Shown here one piece after another: positions 24,062 to 36,109 of a DNA stretch of 64,000 bases (position 1 is the stretch's first letter; every line of letters begins with the position of its first letter). The DNA is from Bacillota bacterium (lineage in GTDB: Bacteria > Bacillota > Clostridia > Lachnospirales > Bianqueaceae), in NCBI GenBank assembly GCA_017620135.1, contig JAFZQZ010000081.1, positions 20,795 to 84,794 of the forward strand. The letters are read 5' to 3'. The translations under genes and the position numbers were made by a program. The notes beneath the pieces were generated by a model that saw only the letters and a program-made list of their open reading frames with translations, ran no database searches and was not told where the DNA came from.

Positions 24062-25123
24062 ATGGCAGTCGAATACAAAAGTGCCGGCGTCGATGTCGAA
24101 GCCGGATACATGTCAGTCAAACTCATGAAAAAAGATGTACAGTCCACCTTTGGACCCGAGGTCGTGACCGATCTGGGGGGCTTTGGAGGACTGTTTTCTA
24201 TTGCCGAAAAACTTGGTATGGCCGGAAACGGAATGGAAGAACCGATCCTTGTTTCCGGGACCGACGGCGTCGGAACGAAGCTGAAAGTAGCATTCCTACT
24301 GGATCAGCATGATACGATCGGGATCGACGCGGTAGCCATGTGTGTCAACGATGTGATCTGCTGCGGGGCTGAACCTCTGTTCTTCCTTGACTATATTGCC
24401 TGCGGCAAAAACTTTCCGGAAAAGATCGCGGCGATCGTCCGCGGCGTAGCGGAAGGATGCCGTCAGGGAAAGAGCGCGCTGATCGGCGGAGAGACAGCGG
24501 AACATCCCGGGATGATGCCGGAGGATGAATATGATATCGCCGGTTTCTCCGTAGGGATCGTGGACCGCAAAGACGTGATCGACGGCAAGGAAGTCCGTCC
24601 GGGCGATGTGATCATCGGACTTGCGAGCACCGGCCTTCACAGCAATGGATTTTCACTCGTCCGCAAAGTCTTCGGGATCGATCTTCCTGACGCGATGGAT
24701 CGGCTTTCCAGTACCTATGGTGTGCTGGATCGTCCCCTTGGAGAAGTTCTGCTGACGCCCACGAAGATCTATGTGAACGCGATCGATGCGCTGAAAAAAC
24801 AGGTGAAAGTCAAAGCGATCTGCCATATCACCGGCGGCGGCTTTTATGAGAATATTCCGCGGATGCTGCCGGATTATACAGCAGCGAAGATCGAAAAAGG
24901 TACATGGCCTGTACCTGCGATCTTCTCTCTCCTGCAAAAAGAAGGGGAGATCAGTGAACATGGTATGTTCAACACTTTCAATATGGGTATCGGTATGATG
25001 GTCGCAGTAAGCGCTGAGGACGCACAGAAGGCTATAGAGGCGCTTCAGGAAGCCGGACAGCCGGCATACAGGATCGGTGTGATCGAAAAAAACCAGGAAA
25101 AAAGTCCGGAGGTCCGGCTGTGA
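24062..25123 (+). CDS. purM: phosphoribosylformylglycinamidine cyclo-ligase (AIR synthetase)
   Basis: Fifth step of purine synthesis: closes the imidazole ring of FGAM to give AIR, using ATP. The 353-residue length is normal. It has the N-terminal sequence [12 protein letters not shown], the [12 protein letters not shown] motif near 77, the [11 protein letters not shown] motif near 143 and a C-terminal glycine-rich [15 protein letters not shown]. It starts the purM-purN-purD group and overlaps purN by 4 nt. Confidence 0.97.
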   Translation: MAVEYKSAGVDVEAGYMSVKLMKKDVQSTFGPEVVTDLGGFGGLFSIAEKLGMAGNGMEEPILVSGTDGVGTKLKVAFLLDQHDTIGIDAVAMCVNDVICCGAEPLFFLDYIACGKNFPEKIAAIVRGVAEGCRQGKSALIGGETAEHPGMMPEDEYDIAGFSVGIVDRKDVIDGKEVRPGDVIIGLASTGLHSNGFSLVRKVFGIDLPDAMDRLSSTYGVLDRPLGEVLLTPTKIYVNAIDALKKQVKVKAICHITGGGFYENIPRMLPDYTAAKIEKGTWPVPAIFSLLQKEGEISEHGMFNTFNMGIGMMVAVSAEDAQKAIEALQEAGQPAYRIGVIEKNQEKSPEVRL

Positions 25124-25752
25124 TCCGGGTCGCGGTACTGGTCTCGGGCGGCGGTACCAATCTGCAGGCCCTTCTCGACGCGAAAGCAGCCGGAAAGTTT
25201 CCTCAGGCAGAGATCGTGATGGTCCTCAGCAACAGGAAAAAAGCCTATGCCCTGGAGCGGGCAAAGGCGGCCGGTATCCCTGCCGTATACCTTCCGACCG
25301 TCCGGTATGAATCCGGTGAAGCTTATGGAAGAGCACTTCGTGACCTGCTTCTTGAGGAAAAGATCGATCTGGTCGTTCTAGCCGGTTTTCTCGTGGTCCT
25401 GGACAAATGTCTGATCGAAGCCTTCCCTAACCGTATTATCAATATTCACCCGAGCCTGATCCCTTCTTTCTGCGGTGACGGTTTTTATGGTCTGAAAGTG
25501 CATGAAGAAGCGCTGAAGCGCGGTGTCAAGGTGACCGGAGCGACCGTACATTTTGTGGACAGCGGTACGGATACCGGACCGATCATCCTTCAGAAAGCGG
25601 TGGAGATCTTACCGGAAGATACACCGGAAAGCCTGCAGCTTCGTGTCATGCAGCAGGCGGAATGGAAACTCCTGCCCGAGGCAGTCAGACTGTTCTCGGA
25701 AGGCAGGCTGAAAGTGGAAGGAAGAATCTGTCAGGTAACAGAAGGAGAATAA
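25120..25752 (+). CDS. purN: phosphoribosylglycinamide formyltransferase
   Basis: Third step of purine synthesis: transfers formyl from 10-formyl-THF to GAR. The start is GTG 25120, overlapping the purM stop and preceded by CCGGAGG. At 210 residues it has [16 protein letters not shown] at the N-terminus, and the catalytic [11 protein letters not shown] region with the Asn-His pair near 108-110. The catalytic Asp is in the [16 protein letters not shown] segment near 145. Its cofactor can come from Fhs and FolD encoded about 15 kb upstream. Confidence 0.96.
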   Translation: MIRVAVLVSGGGTNLQALLDAKAAGKFPQAEIVMVLSNRKKAYALERAKAAGIPAVYLPTVRYESGEAYGRALRDLLLEEKIDLVVLAGFLVVLDKCLIEAFPNRIINIHPSLIPSFCGDGFYGLKVHEEALKRGVKVTGATVHFVDSGTDTGPIILQKAVEILPEDTPESLQLRVMQQAEWKLLPEAVRLFSEGRLKVEGRICQVTEGE

Positions 25753-25756
25753 CATT

Positions 25757-27022
25757 ATGAAGATTTTAGTCGTCGGCGGCGGCGGACGTGAACACGCGAT
25801 CGTATGGAAACTGGCACAGAGTCCGAAAGCGGATAAGATCTGCTGCGCGCCCGGCAACGCTGGGATCGAGCAGATCGCCGAATGTGTCCCGATCAAGGCA
25901 ACAGATATTATGGCGCTGGCTGATTTCGCGGAGAAGGAAAAGTTCGATCTGACGGTGATCGGTATGGATGATCCGCTGATGCTGGGGATCGTCGACGAAT
26001 TCCAGAAAAGAAACCTGCGCGTATTCGGACCGGAGCAGAAAGCCGCGCTGATCGAAGGAAGCAAGGTTTTCTCGAAGAATCTGATGAAAAAGTACGGGAT
26101 CCCCACAGCCGCCTATGAAGAATTCACGGATCCCGATGAAGCGAAGACTTATCTGAAAAAGCTTGAAAAATACCCGATCGTTCTGAAAGCGGACGGACTG
26201 GCTTTAGGTAAGGGCGTTCTGATCTGTGAATCACAGGAAGACGCCCTGGCCGGCGTCGACGAGATCATGGTCGATCAGAAATTCGGCGCTGCCGGAAACA
26301 AAATGGTCATTGAAGAATTCCTGACCGGACAGGAAGTTTCCGTTTTGTCCTTCTGTGACGGCAAGTGCGTGAAGCCCATGGTATCCGCGCAGGATCACAA
26401 ACGCGCGTTCGATCATGATCAGGGCCTGAATACCGGAGGAATGGGAACATTCTCACCCAGTCAGTATTATACGAAAGAATATGAGAAACTGGCGGAGGAG
26501 CAGATCTTCCAGAAAACCGTGGACGCGATGAATGCCGAAGGACGGACCTTCAAAGGGATCCTGTATTTCGGCCTGATGCTGACGAAGGAAGGACCGAAGG
26601 TCCTCGAGTACAACGCTCGGTTCGGTGATCCGGAGACGCAGGTCGTGCTCCCGCGGCTGAAGACAGATCTGGTCGATATCTTTGAAGCCTGCATCGACGG
26701 TACGCTGGAAGATCTTCCGATCGAATGGGATGACGGAGCGGCGGTCTGCGTCGTGCTGGCTTCCGGCGGGTATCCCGTCAGCTATAAGAAAGGCTATCCG
26801 ATCGAAGGCCTTGAAAAGCTCGAGGGCAAAGAAGATATGATGGTTTTCCACGCGGGGACAAGAAAAGAACCGGATGGAACGATCGTCACGAACGGAGGCA
26901 GGGTGCTTGGCGTCGTCGCGAAGGCAGAAACACTTTCTGCGGCTATTGAAAAAGCCTATGACCATGTAGACGATATCACCTTCACGGATGTTTTTTACCG
27001 TCATGATATCGGACGCAAGTAA
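25757..27022 (+). CDS. purD: phosphoribosylamine-glycine ligase
   Basis: Second step of purine synthesis: ATP-grasp enzyme joining phosphoribosylamine and glycine. The 421-residue length is normal. It starts with the MKILVVGGGGREHAI motif. ATP-grasp segments include VLKADGLALGKGVLI near 143 and NARFGDPETQ near 291. The ATG follows AAGGAG. purH, which is often found between purN and purD, is missing here, so the last steps must be encoded elsewhere. Confidence 0.97.
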   Translation: MKILVVGGGGREHAIVWKLAQSPKADKICCAPGNAGIEQIAECVPIKATDIMALADFAEKEKFDLTVIGMDDPLMLGIVDEFQKRNLRVFGPEQKAALIEGSKVFSKNLMKKYGIPTAAYEEFTDPDEAKTYLKKLEKYPIVLKADGLALGKGVLICESQEDALAGVDEIMVDQKFGAAGNKMVIEEFLTGQEVSVLSFCDGKCVKPMVSAQDHKRAFDHDQGLNTGGMGTFSPSQYYTKEYEKLAEEQIFQKTVDAMNAEGRTFKGILYFGLMLTKEGPKVLEYNARFGDPETQVVLPRLKTDLVDIFEACIDGTLEDLPIEWDDGAAVCVVLASGGYPVSYKKGYPIEGLEKLEGKEDMMVFHAGTRKEPDGTIVTNGGRVLGVVAKAETLSAAIEKAYDHVDDITFTDVFYRHDIGRK

Positions 27023-27038
27023 GAAGGAGACAGGGGAT

Positions 27039-28169
27039 ATGAAACACAGACAGATCATGATCTATGTTCATATCCCTTTTTGTATTCAAAAATGCCGGTA
27101 CTGTGATTTTCTGTCCTTCCCGGGCATGGGCACGGATGTGATGGAAGATTATTATCGGGCGCTGGAAGAAGAACTGAAGACCCGGAAATATGAAGCTGAG
27201 CATAAAAAGGTATCTTCTGTCTTCATCGGCGGCGGGACGCCGTCCATTCTGCCGAAGGGGATGATCTGTCGTCTGATGAATACGATCCGTGAGAACTATG
27301 ACATTCTGCCCGAAGCGGAGATCACGATGGAGGTCAATCCGGGCACCGTGACGGAAGAGAAAGCGGAAGACTGGAAAAAAGCCGGGATCAACCGGATCAG
27401 TATGGGCGTACAGTCTTTTGACGATGAGATCCTCCGGGTCCTTGGCCGGATCCATGATGTACAGGCGGTGGAAAGTTCTTTCGATACGCTTTGGCAACAG
27501 GGTTTCAGAAACATCTCCTTTGATCTGATGATGGGACTTCCCGGACAAAACATGGAAAACCTGGAAGAAACGCTGAGAAAGGCAGTCTCTTTTCCCATTA
27601 GGCATTTATCTCTTTACAGTCTGATCGTTGAAGAGGGGACCGTTTTTTATGATCTTTCCGAGAAAGGGCAATTGCCGCTCCCGGAAGAAGAGAAAGAACG
27701 GCAGATGTATCATCACGCGGTGGATTTTCTTCGTGAACATGGATTTTTGCAGTACGAGATCTCTAATTTCGCGGTTCCGGGTTTTGAGTCGGTCCATAAT
27801 ACCGGCTATTGGCAGAGAAAAGAATATATCGGAGCCGGCCTGGGCGCCTCATCCCTGATCGAAGAAACACGATTCCACGATACGGCCGATCTTTCTTCCT
27901 ATATGGATCATCCCGTCATGAGAGAAGAAGTGGAGATCTTATCGTCGCGGGACCAGATGTCAGAAACGGTTTTCCTGGGACTGAGACAAAACGCGGGGAT
28001 CCGTCTGACCGATTTTGAAGAAACATTCGGTATGAGCATCGATGACGCATTTCCTGGTGTGATCGCAAAACATATAAAAAACGGCCTGATCGAAATACAG
28101 GACGGCAGGCTTTGTCTGACCTCTCTCGGCATGGACCTTTCCAATCAGGTATTTGTAGATTTTATCTGA
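27039..28169 (+). CDS. hemW: radical SAM heme chaperone HemW-like protein
   Basis: HemN-related radical-SAM protein; HemW family members carry heme to respiratory enzymes and lack coproporphyrinogen oxidase activity. ATG 27039 is chosen because AAGGAG lies just upstream, giving 376 residues. The 4Fe-4S cysteines are C15, C19 and C22 (CIQKCRYCDF). HemW-type features are the GGGTPS motif near 63 and the C-terminal HemN domain. It lacks the extra cysteine-rich N-terminus of true HemN. In many Bacillota it lies just before hrcA, as here. Confidence 0.9.
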   Translation: MKHRQIMIYVHIPFCIQKCRYCDFLSFPGMGTDVMEDYYRALEEELKTRKYEAEHKKVSSVFIGGGTPSILPKGMICRLMNTIRENYDILPEAEITMEVNPGTVTEEKAEDWKKAGINRISMGVQSFDDEILRVLGRIHDVQAVESSFDTLWQQGFRNISFDLMMGLPGQNMENLEETLRKAVSFPIRHLSLYSLIVEEGTVFYDLSEKGQLPLPEEEKERQMYHHAVDFLREHGFLQYEISNFAVPGFESVHNTGYWQRKEYIGAGLGASSLIEETRFHDTADLSSYMDHPVMREEVEILSSRDQMSETVFLGLRQNAGIRLTDFEETFGMSIDDAFPGVIAKHIKNGLIEIQDGRLCLTSLGMDLSNQVFVDFI

Positions 28170-28189
28170 ATATTTTTCATGAAAACCCA

Positions 28190-28218
28190 TTGACAAATGC
28201 GGTCGTTAGGTATATAGT
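28190..28218 (+). promoter_or_regulatory. sigma-A promoter of the hrcA operon
   Basis: TTGACA (28190-28195), a 17 bp spacer and TATAGT (28213-28218). The expected start, near 28225, lies next to the CIRCE operator. Confidence 0.85.
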
Positions 28219-28229
28219 ATACCAAGATG

Positions 28230-28256
28230 TTAGCACTCCTCTCGTTCGAGTGCTAA
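28230..28256 (+). promoter_or_regulatory. CIRCE operator
   Basis: Perfect TTAGCACTC-N9-GAGTGCTAA (arms 28230-28238 and 28248-28256), the binding site of HrcA. It is just downstream of the -10 box, so bound HrcA should block transcription of hrcA-grpE-dnaK-dnaJ until heat or misfolded protein titrates the repressor's chaperone support. Confidence 0.98.
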
Positions 28257-28281
28257 CAAATAATAATGGCAGGTGATATCT

Positions 28282-29364
28282 ATGGATATGAGCGAACGTA
28301 AGCTTCAGATCCTGCAGGCCATCATTCTGAATTATCTGGAGACGGCCGAACCCGTAGGATCGCGCACGATTTCCAGGCGATTCCTGATGGATCTGTCATC
28401 AGCTACCATTCGCAATGAAATGTCAGATTTGGAAGAGATGGGACTGATCGAGCAGCCGCATACATCGGCCGGTCGTATCCCGTCGTCAAAAGGTTACCGG
28501 TTATATGTCGATCAGCTGATGAAGCGAGATACCGTGGACGATCAGCAGGTTGGGATCCTGATGAATCTTCTGAAGGATAAAACGGTTCAGCTGGATTCCC
28601 TCCTTCGTGAGATCGGGGATCTTCTGGCAACGCTGACCAAATATACGACCGTCGTTACCATGCCGCAGCTGAAACGATCCAAGCTGAAACATCTGCAGCT
28701 GATGCCGCTGGATGAGCACTCGGCGATCCTGGTCCTGGTAACGGACGGCAATATCGTCCGTAATCATGTCATTCCGCTTCAGCATCCCATGGATTCGACG
28801 TCGCTTTACAAAATATCCGATGTGCTGAATCAGGAACTTTCCGGCCTTTCTGTCGCGCAGATGGATCTGCCTCTGATCCAGAAGATCAAGAGAGAGCTGA
28901 ACGTAGATTCAGAAGTTATGGAAAGCCTTCTGGACGCGATCAGCGATACCCTGCAGCATGCGGATGACGGAGATGTCTTTACTTCCGGAACGACCAACAT
29001 CTTAAGTTTCCCGGAATTTTCCGATATCGCGAGAGCCAGATCCCTGATGGAATTCCTCTCGCAGAAGGATCAGATGCTTCATCTGATCAGTACGGAAGAA
29101 AAGACGTCCGGTCCCGGACTGAAGATCAGGATCGGTACGGAAAACCAGATCGAACAGCTGCATGACTGCAGCATCGTAACAGCCAATTATCGCTACGGCG
29201 ACCGGACGATCGGTACGATCAGTGTGGTCGGCCCGATGCGAATGGATTATCAAAAAGTTGTATCCGCCCTCGAGGGACTGATGCAGGATTTCCCGGATCT
29301 GTTCTTTACCGGAGGCGGACATAACGCGATCACTCAGGAGGACACGAATGGAAGAGAAACCTAA
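28282..29364 (+). CDS. hrcA: heat-inducible transcription repressor HrcA
   Basis: Repressor of class I heat-shock genes that binds CIRCE. ATG 28282 is preferred over GTG 28273 because AGGTGAT lies 6 nt upstream. This gives 360 residues, near the family norm of 340-360. The N-terminal winged helix contains RKLQILQAIILNYLETAEPV and SSATIRNEMSDLEEMGLI, both characteristic. The GTASGRIPS-like segment reads PHTSAGRIPSSKGYR. A GAF-like domain follows, with GTENQIEQLHDCSIV and the YRYGDRTIGTISVVGP motif near the end. Its 3' end overlaps grpE by 17 nt. Confidence 0.97.
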   Translation: MDMSERKLQILQAIILNYLETAEPVGSRTISRRFLMDLSSATIRNEMSDLEEMGLIEQPHTSAGRIPSSKGYRLYVDQLMKRDTVDDQQVGILMNLLKDKTVQLDSLLREIGDLLATLTKYTTVVTMPQLKRSKLKHLQLMPLDEHSAILVLVTDGNIVRNHVIPLQHPMDSTSLYKISDVLNQELSGLSVAQMDLPLIQKIKRELNVDSEVMESLLDAISDTLQHADDGDVFTSGTTNILSFPEFSDIARARSLMEFLSQKDQMLHLISTEEKTSGPGLKIRIGTENQIEQLHDCSIVTANYRYGDRTIGTISVVGPMRMDYQKVVSALEGLMQDFPDLFFTGGGHNAITQEDTNGRET

Positions 29365-29932
29365 TCTGCAGGATGAGATCCCGGTGGAAATCGTTCCCGA
29401 AGAAATAGTGGAAGAAGAGCTGGAGGAACCAGTCTTCGAAGAACCCGAAGAGGAACCGGATCCACAGGAAGATGCGCTTTTAAAGGAAGCGAAAAGAGCT
29501 GAAGAAGCGGAATCCAAGGTAAAGGATCTCCAGGATCGTCTTCTTCGGAATATGGCGGAGTTTGACAACTACCGCAAAAGAACGACCAGAGAAAAAGCGC
29601 AGTCATTTGATAACGGCGTCAAGCATGTCGCCGAAACCCTGCTGCCGGTCATCGACAACCTCGAAAGAGCGCTCAGTGCGGCACAGGACCCGGAAGACAG
29701 CTTTGTCAAAGGTGTTCAGATGACGCATGATCAACTGCTTGCCATGCTGGAAAAATCCGGTATCAGGCAGATCGATCCTTTGGGCGAGACCTTCGATCCA
29801 CATTTCCATGAAGCGATGCAGCATGTCGATGATGAAACTCATGGAGAAAGTGAAGTCGTACAGGTTTTCCAGAAAGGATATGTGATGGGCGAAAGCCTGA
29901 TCAGGGCCGCCCTCGTTAAAGTAGCCAATTAA
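29348..29932 (+). CDS. grpE: nucleotide exchange factor GrpE
   Basis: Dimeric factor that releases ADP from DnaK. At 194 residues it has a very acidic, disordered N-terminus (about 1-50, Glu/Pro-rich). A long coiled coil follows (about 48-95), including NMAEFDNYRKRTTREK, then a beta domain ending in VFQKGYVMGESLIRAALVKVA. The ATG follows AGGAGG inside the end of hrcA. Confidence 0.97.
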   Translation: MEEKPNLQDEIPVEIVPEEIVEEELEEPVFEEPEEEPDPQEDALLKEAKRAEEAESKVKDLQDRLLRNMAEFDNYRKRTTREKAQSFDNGVKHVAETLLPVIDNLERALSAAQDPEDSFVKGVQMTHDQLLAMLEKSGIRQIDPLGETFDPHFHEAMQHVDDETHGESEVVQVFQKGYVMGESLIRAALVKVAN

Positions 29933-31894
<1,962 letters not shown>

Positions 31895-31905
31895 TGTAGA
31901 ACTCA

Positions 31906-33066
31906 ATGGCTGATAAAAGAGATTACTATGAAGTACTCGGCGTCGATAAATCGGCGACCGATCAGGATCTGAAACGGGCATACCGTGCGTTGGCGAAGAA
32001 ATATCACCCGGATGTGAATCCGGGTGATAAAGAAGCCGAAGAGAAGTTCAAGGAAGCCTCGGAGGCGTATGCTGTCCTTTCCGATAAGGAAAAGAGAGCG
32101 AAGTACGATCAGTTCGGGCATGCCGCGTTCGATCAGACCGGAGGCCCCAGCTACAGTTATTCCGATTTCAGTGATATATTCGGAGATCTGTTCAGCAATA
32201 TCGGTGGCTTCGGCGGCTTCGGTGATTTCTTCAGTTCCGGATCGAGAAGACGTGATCCGAACGCGCCTGTTCAGGGCAACGATGTACAGACCCGGATCAA
32301 CATATCCTTCCGTGATGCGGCTTTCGGCTGTAAGAAGCAGGTCGATCTGTGGGTCTATGACAGCTGCCCGACCTGTCACGGTTCAGGCGCGAAACCGGGT
32401 ACCAGCCCGGAGACATGTTCTGTCTGTAAAGGTTCCGGACGTCAGAGAGTGCAGCAGCAGACGATGTTCGGTACGATGATCAATGAACGGGTCTGCTCGA
32501 ACTGCGGCGGTACAGGCAAGTATATCAAGGATAAATGCGGCAACTGCTCCGGTACCGGAAAGATCAAGGTCCGCAAGACCTATGAAGTGACCATTCCGGC
32601 CGGTATCGATGAAGGCCAGAGCGTGAGAATGTCCGGAAAGGGAGAACCCGGCACCAATGGCGGACCGAGCGGAGATCTGTATATCACCGTTTCTGTCACA
32701 CCGGATGAAGTCTTCTCCCGCGAAGGGTATGATCTTTACTGTATCGTACCGATCTCGTACGCGCAGGCGGCCCTCGGTGATGAACTGACCATCAACACAC
32801 TGGACGGACAGGTCAAGTATACGCTGGAGCCAGGAACACAGCCCGGAACCAGATTCCGTCTGAGAGGCAAAGGTATTCCGTATCTGAGAAACGCATCTCA
32901 GAAAGGGGATCTTTACGTCACGGTGATGGTGGAAGTTCCCAGAAAACTGACCGAAGATCAGAAGATGAAGCTTCGTGAGTTTGCCCGGTCCATGGGAGAC
33001 AATCCTTCCGGCAACGGACAGGCAAAGAGCTCGTTCTTCAAAAAGATGAAAGACGCATTTGAATAA
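31906..33066 (+). CDS. dnaJ: type I J-domain co-chaperone DnaJ
   Basis: Delivers substrates to DnaK and stimulates its ATPase. The 386 residues comprise a J domain (1-70) with the HPD motif in YHPDVNPG, a Gly/Phe-rich stretch (about 85-110), and four CxxCxGxG zinc repeats ([32 protein letters not shown]). A C-terminal peptide-binding domain follows. Its ribosome site is weak (AGAGGT, about 15 nt away). Translation may lean on dnaK coupling. Confidence 0.97.
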   Translation: MADKRDYYEVLGVDKSATDQDLKRAYRALAKKYHPDVNPGDKEAEEKFKEASEAYAVLSDKEKRAKYDQFGHAAFDQTGGPSYSYSDFSDIFGDLFSNIGGFGGFGDFFSSGSRRRDPNAPVQGNDVQTRINISFRDAAFGCKKQVDLWVYDSCPTCHGSGAKPGTSPETCSVCKGSGRQRVQQQTMFGTMINERVCSNCGGTGKYIKDKCGNCSGTGKIKVRKTYEVTIPAGIDEGQSVRMSGKGEPGTNGGPSGDLYITVSVTPDEVFSREGYDLYCIVPISYAQAALGDELTINTLDGQVKYTLEPGTQPGTRFRLRGKGIPYLRNASQKGDLYVTVMVEVPRKLTEDQKMKLREFARSMGDNPSGNGQAKSSFFKKMKDAFE

Positions 33067-33072
33067 AGAGAC

Positions 33073-33112
33073 CGGCGGATAAATTCTTTCGAGTGTTTAT
33101 CCGCCGCTTTTT
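33073..33112 (+). terminator. intrinsic terminator after dnaJ
   Basis: Perfect 11 bp stem CGGCGGATAAA/TTTATCCGCCG (33073-33083 with 33096-33106) followed by CTTTTT. It closes the heat-shock operon. Confidence 0.9.
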
Positions 33113-33113
33113 A

Positions 33114-33142
33114 TTGCCTTTTTGGCCCTTAGGTCTTATAAT
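33114..33142 (+). promoter_or_regulatory. possible sigma-A promoter of prmA
   Basis: TTGCCT (33114-33119), 17 bp spacer, TATAAT (33137-33142). The -35 box is imperfect. It starts right after the dnaJ terminator. Confidence 0.55.
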
Positions 33143-33182
33143 ATGAATGTTATACTATCATTAACAGATAAGGACGCATTTC

Positions 33183-34142
33183 ATGAATTATCATCAGATC
33201 ACCGTTCATACGGTCACGGAAGCCGTGGAAGCGATCAGTTACGCGTTTATGGAGCTGGGAGCAGGCGGCGTGGAGATCTTTGACCCCAAGGATATCCTGG
33301 AACAGGAAAAGACGCCGGAAAGCTGGGATTATATCGATGAAGATCTTCTGAAGGATCTTTCCCGTGATGAAGTTCTGATGCGGTGCTATTTCAGTACGGA
33401 AGTGATCAAGGATCCGACTGAGCTTGAAGAGATGGTGCTGAAGATCCGGGAAGCGCTTCACGGGATCTCAGAATACCTTTCTGTCGGTTCCGGTCAGATC
33501 GAAACATCCATGACCGCGGAAGAAGACTGGATGAACGCATGGAAAAAGTATTATCAGCCATTCCGTCTGGGACATCATATCTTCGTGATCCCTTCCTGGA
33601 TCGAGGCGGAGACGAGGCCGGATGATATCGTCCTTCATATGGATCCGGGCATGGCATTCGGGACGGGAACACATGAGACGACTTCCATGTGCATGGCGAT
33701 GCTGGAAGATGTCGTGCACTGTGGTGATACAGTACTGGATATCGGATGCGGAAGCGGTATTCTGGGCATCGTCGCGGCGAAAGTCGGCGCGGGCCAAGTC
33801 ATCTGTTCCGATCTGGATCCGAACGCGGTCCTTGTCGCGAAGGAAAATGTAGAGAAGAATCAGGTGGAAGGGATCGTCTCTGTATACAAGGGTGACCTGA
33901 CTGACGTACCGGCTTTTCAGGATCTTCAGGCGGATGTGATCGTCGCGAATATTATCGCGGATGTCATCATTTATCTGGCGCCGAAAGCAAAAGGTCTTCT
34001 GAAAGACGGCGGTCTGTTCATTACATCCGGGATCATCCGGGAACGGGCGGAAGACGTCAGACAGGCCCTGACGAATGCCGGATATGAGATCCTGAAACAG
34101 GAAAACAAGGGAAGCTGGACAGCGTTTTTGGCGAAAGCCTAG
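33183..34142 (+). CDS. prmA: ribosomal protein L11 methyltransferase
   Basis: SAM-dependent methyltransferase that modifies ribosomal protein L11. At 319 residues it has the SAM-binding VLDIGCGSGILGIVAAK motif near 184, MDPGMAFGTGTHETT just before it, and VIVANIIADV later. The order prmA-rsmE directly after dnaJ is the usual one in Bacillus and clostridia. Confidence 0.96.
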   Translation: MNYHQITVHTVTEAVEAISYAFMELGAGGVEIFDPKDILEQEKTPESWDYIDEDLLKDLSRDEVLMRCYFSTEVIKDPTELEEMVLKIREALHGISEYLSVGSGQIETSMTAEEDWMNAWKKYYQPFRLGHHIFVIPSWIEAETRPDDIVLHMDPGMAFGTGTHETTSMCMAMLEDVVHCGDTVLDIGCGSGILGIVAAKVGAGQVICSDLDPNAVLVAKENVEKNQVEGIVSVYKGDLTDVPAFQDLQADVIVANIIADVIIYLAPKAKGLLKDGGLFITSGIIRERAEDVRQALTNAGYEILKQENKGSWTAFLAKA

Positions 34143-34160
34143 TCTCGGAGGGGAAGTAGA

Positions 34161-34910
34161 ATGCCTAAATTCTTTGTCACCAGAGAAGATGTACAGGGAA
34201 ATTACATCGTTATTCACAAGGATACTCATCATATCCTGCATGTACTCAGAAAAGGCAAAGGAGATCAGCTTGAGATCTGTGACGGAAAGAATACCGATTA
34301 TCTCTGTGAGATCCTGGAGATCGCGCGCGATGAGTCACAGATCATCTGTAAAGTACTAAAGAAAGTCACATCCTCCGCGGAATCCTCCGTGCGCATCACG
34401 CTGTATCAGGGACTTCCCAAAGCGGATAAGATGGAGCTGATCCTGCAAAAGGGAACGGAGATCGGCATCCATGATTTTGTTCCCTTTGAGAGCAGCCGAA
34501 CGATCGTCCATCTGGATACGAAGAAAGCCGGCGGAAAGATCGACCGATGGAATAAGATCGCGGAAAGCGCGGCCAAGCAAAGCGGACGAGGCAATATTCC
34601 TGTCGTCCGTCCGGTCCTTTCTTTTGCTCAGGCAGTAGAAACAGCGATCAGTGAAAACGATCTGGTGCTGGTCTGCTATGAAGCGGAAAAGAAGAACGCG
34701 CTGAAAACCATCCTTCGCGGGGTGGACACGAAACCACAGAAGATCGCTTTACTGATCGGCCCGGAAGGCGGTTTTTCCGAAGAGGAGATCCGAAAGATAC
34801 TGGCCGCGGGAGGACAGGCGGTGACCCTTGGGCCCAGGATCCTACGGACAGAAACGGCCGGAATGATCGCTGCCGCGCTCATTCTTTACGAATATGATCA
34901 AATGAACTAG
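34161..34910 (+). CDS. rsmE: 16S rRNA (uracil-1498-N3)-methyltransferase RsmE
   Basis: SPOUT-class enzyme that methylates U1498 of 16S rRNA. At 249 residues it has the C-terminal knot region with LLIGPEGGFSEEEI near 195 and LGPRILRTETAGMIAA near 223, both diagnostic. The N-terminal PUA-like domain contains HHILHVLRKGKGDQLEICDG. The ATG follows GGAGGGG. Confidence 0.96.
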   Translation: MPKFFVTREDVQGNYIVIHKDTHHILHVLRKGKGDQLEICDGKNTDYLCEILEIARDESQIICKVLKKVTSSAESSVRITLYQGLPKADKMELILQKGTEIGIHDFVPFESSRTIVHLDTKKAGGKIDRWNKIAESAAKQSGRGNIPVVRPVLSFAQAVETAISENDLVLVCYEAEKKNALKTILRGVDTKPQKIALLIGPEGGFSEEEIRKILAAGGQAVTLGPRILRTETAGMIAAALILYEYDQMN

Positions 34911-34926
34911 AAATAAAGGAACGAAC

Positions 34927-36093
34927 ATGCTAAGTGAACACTATCTGGATAACGCGGCGACGACCAGGGTACTGCCTGAAGTCGCCGCGCTGATCGGTAA
35001 AGTCCTGACAGAGGATTACGGAAATCCTTCCTCCCTTCACCGAAAGGGGCAGGAAGCGGAAAAGTATATCCGAACAGCCAGGAAACAGATCGCTGATATA
35101 CTGAAATGTGATCCCAAAGCGGTCTATTTTACCTCCTGCGCGACGGAAAGCACGACTTCCGTGCTGCAGGGCGTGAAGAGAAGAATGATCCATCAGGGAA
35201 GACATATCCTGACAACGCCGGGAGAGCATTCCGCCACATCCGAAAACCTGAAAGAACTGTTTCGGGACGGTTTTGAGATCGAACAGATCGATGTGGATGA
35301 AACAGGCAGGATCCTGATCTCTTCTCTGGAAGAAAAACTCAGGGATGATACGATTCTGGTCACGATCCTGCATATCAATAATGAGACCGGTGTGATCCAG
35401 CCGATCGAAGAGATCGCGAAAGTCATCAAACGGAAAAACCCGAAGACCCTCTTCCATGTGGATGCCACGCAGAGCTTTGCCAAATATCCGATCTTTCCCG
35501 AACGCTCAGGAATTGATTTTCTGAGCGCCAGCGCCCATAAGATCAATGGACCCAAGGGAATCGGTCTTCTCTATATCAGACGAGGTTATTCTTTACCAAG
35601 TCTCATTTTGGGCGGAGGGCAGGAATCGCATTTTCGCTCCGGCACGGAGAATGTTCCCTATATCGCGGGATTCGGTCTGGCGGCGAAGACGATGTGGGAA
35701 GAGAAAGAAGAGATCCTTTCCGGAATGAACGATATCAAGCAGCATCTTCTCGTCCGGCTGATGAATGAATTGGATGGGGTCCATGTAAACGGTCCCCGGC
35801 CGGAAGACGCGGCGGCGCATATCCTGAACCTTCGTATCGATGGGGTCCGTTCCGAGGTACTGCTACACGCGCTGGAAGACTATGGCGTGTATGTCAGTTC
35901 CGGATCGGCGTGCTCCTCGAACAATCCCAGCGAAAAAAGTCCGTCACTGCATGCGCTGGGCCTTACGCCGACGCAGATGGATGAATCCATCCGCCTTAGT
36001 TTCGGCCGTTACAATACATTAGAAGACGCGGACGCGTTTGTGGACGCGGCACTAAAGATCGTGCCGATGCTGCGCCGTTTTAAGAGAAAATAG
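34927..36093 (+). CDS. cysteine desulfurase (NifS/IscS-like)
   Basis: PLP enzyme that turns cysteine into alanine and an enzyme-bound persulfide. At 388 residues it has the PLP lysine K205 in SASAHKINGPKG and the mobile catalytic cysteine C329 in SSGSACSSN. It is immediately followed by thiI, the sulfur acceptor in tRNA 4-thiouridine synthesis. In Bacillus a dedicated desulfurase (NifZ) also partners with ThiI, so this gene most likely supplies sulfur for s4U rather than general Fe-S assembly; that is inference from position. Confidence 0.93.
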   Translation: MLSEHYLDNAATTRVLPEVAALIGKVLTEDYGNPSSLHRKGQEAEKYIRTARKQIADILKCDPKAVYFTSCATESTTSVLQGVKRRMIHQGRHILTTPGEHSATSENLKELFRDGFEIEQIDVDETGRILISSLEEKLRDDTILVTILHINNETGVIQPIEEIAKVIKRKNPKTLFHVDATQSFAKYPIFPERSGIDFLSASAHKINGPKGIGLLYIRRGYSLPSLILGGGQESHFRSGTENVPYIAGFGLAAKTMWEEKEEILSGMNDIKQHLLVRLMNELDGVHVNGPRPEDAAAHILNLRIDGVRSEVLLHALEDYGVYVSSGSACSSNNPSEKSPSLHALGLTPTQMDESIRLSFGRYNTLEDADAFVDAALKIVPMLRRFKRK

Positions 36094-36109
36094 ACTTGAA
36101 GGATTAAGA

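Noticed and set aside
28170..28200. TTTTTCATGAAAA palindrome after hemW as a terminator
   Set aside because: The stem is short, AT-only in part and lacks a T tract after it.
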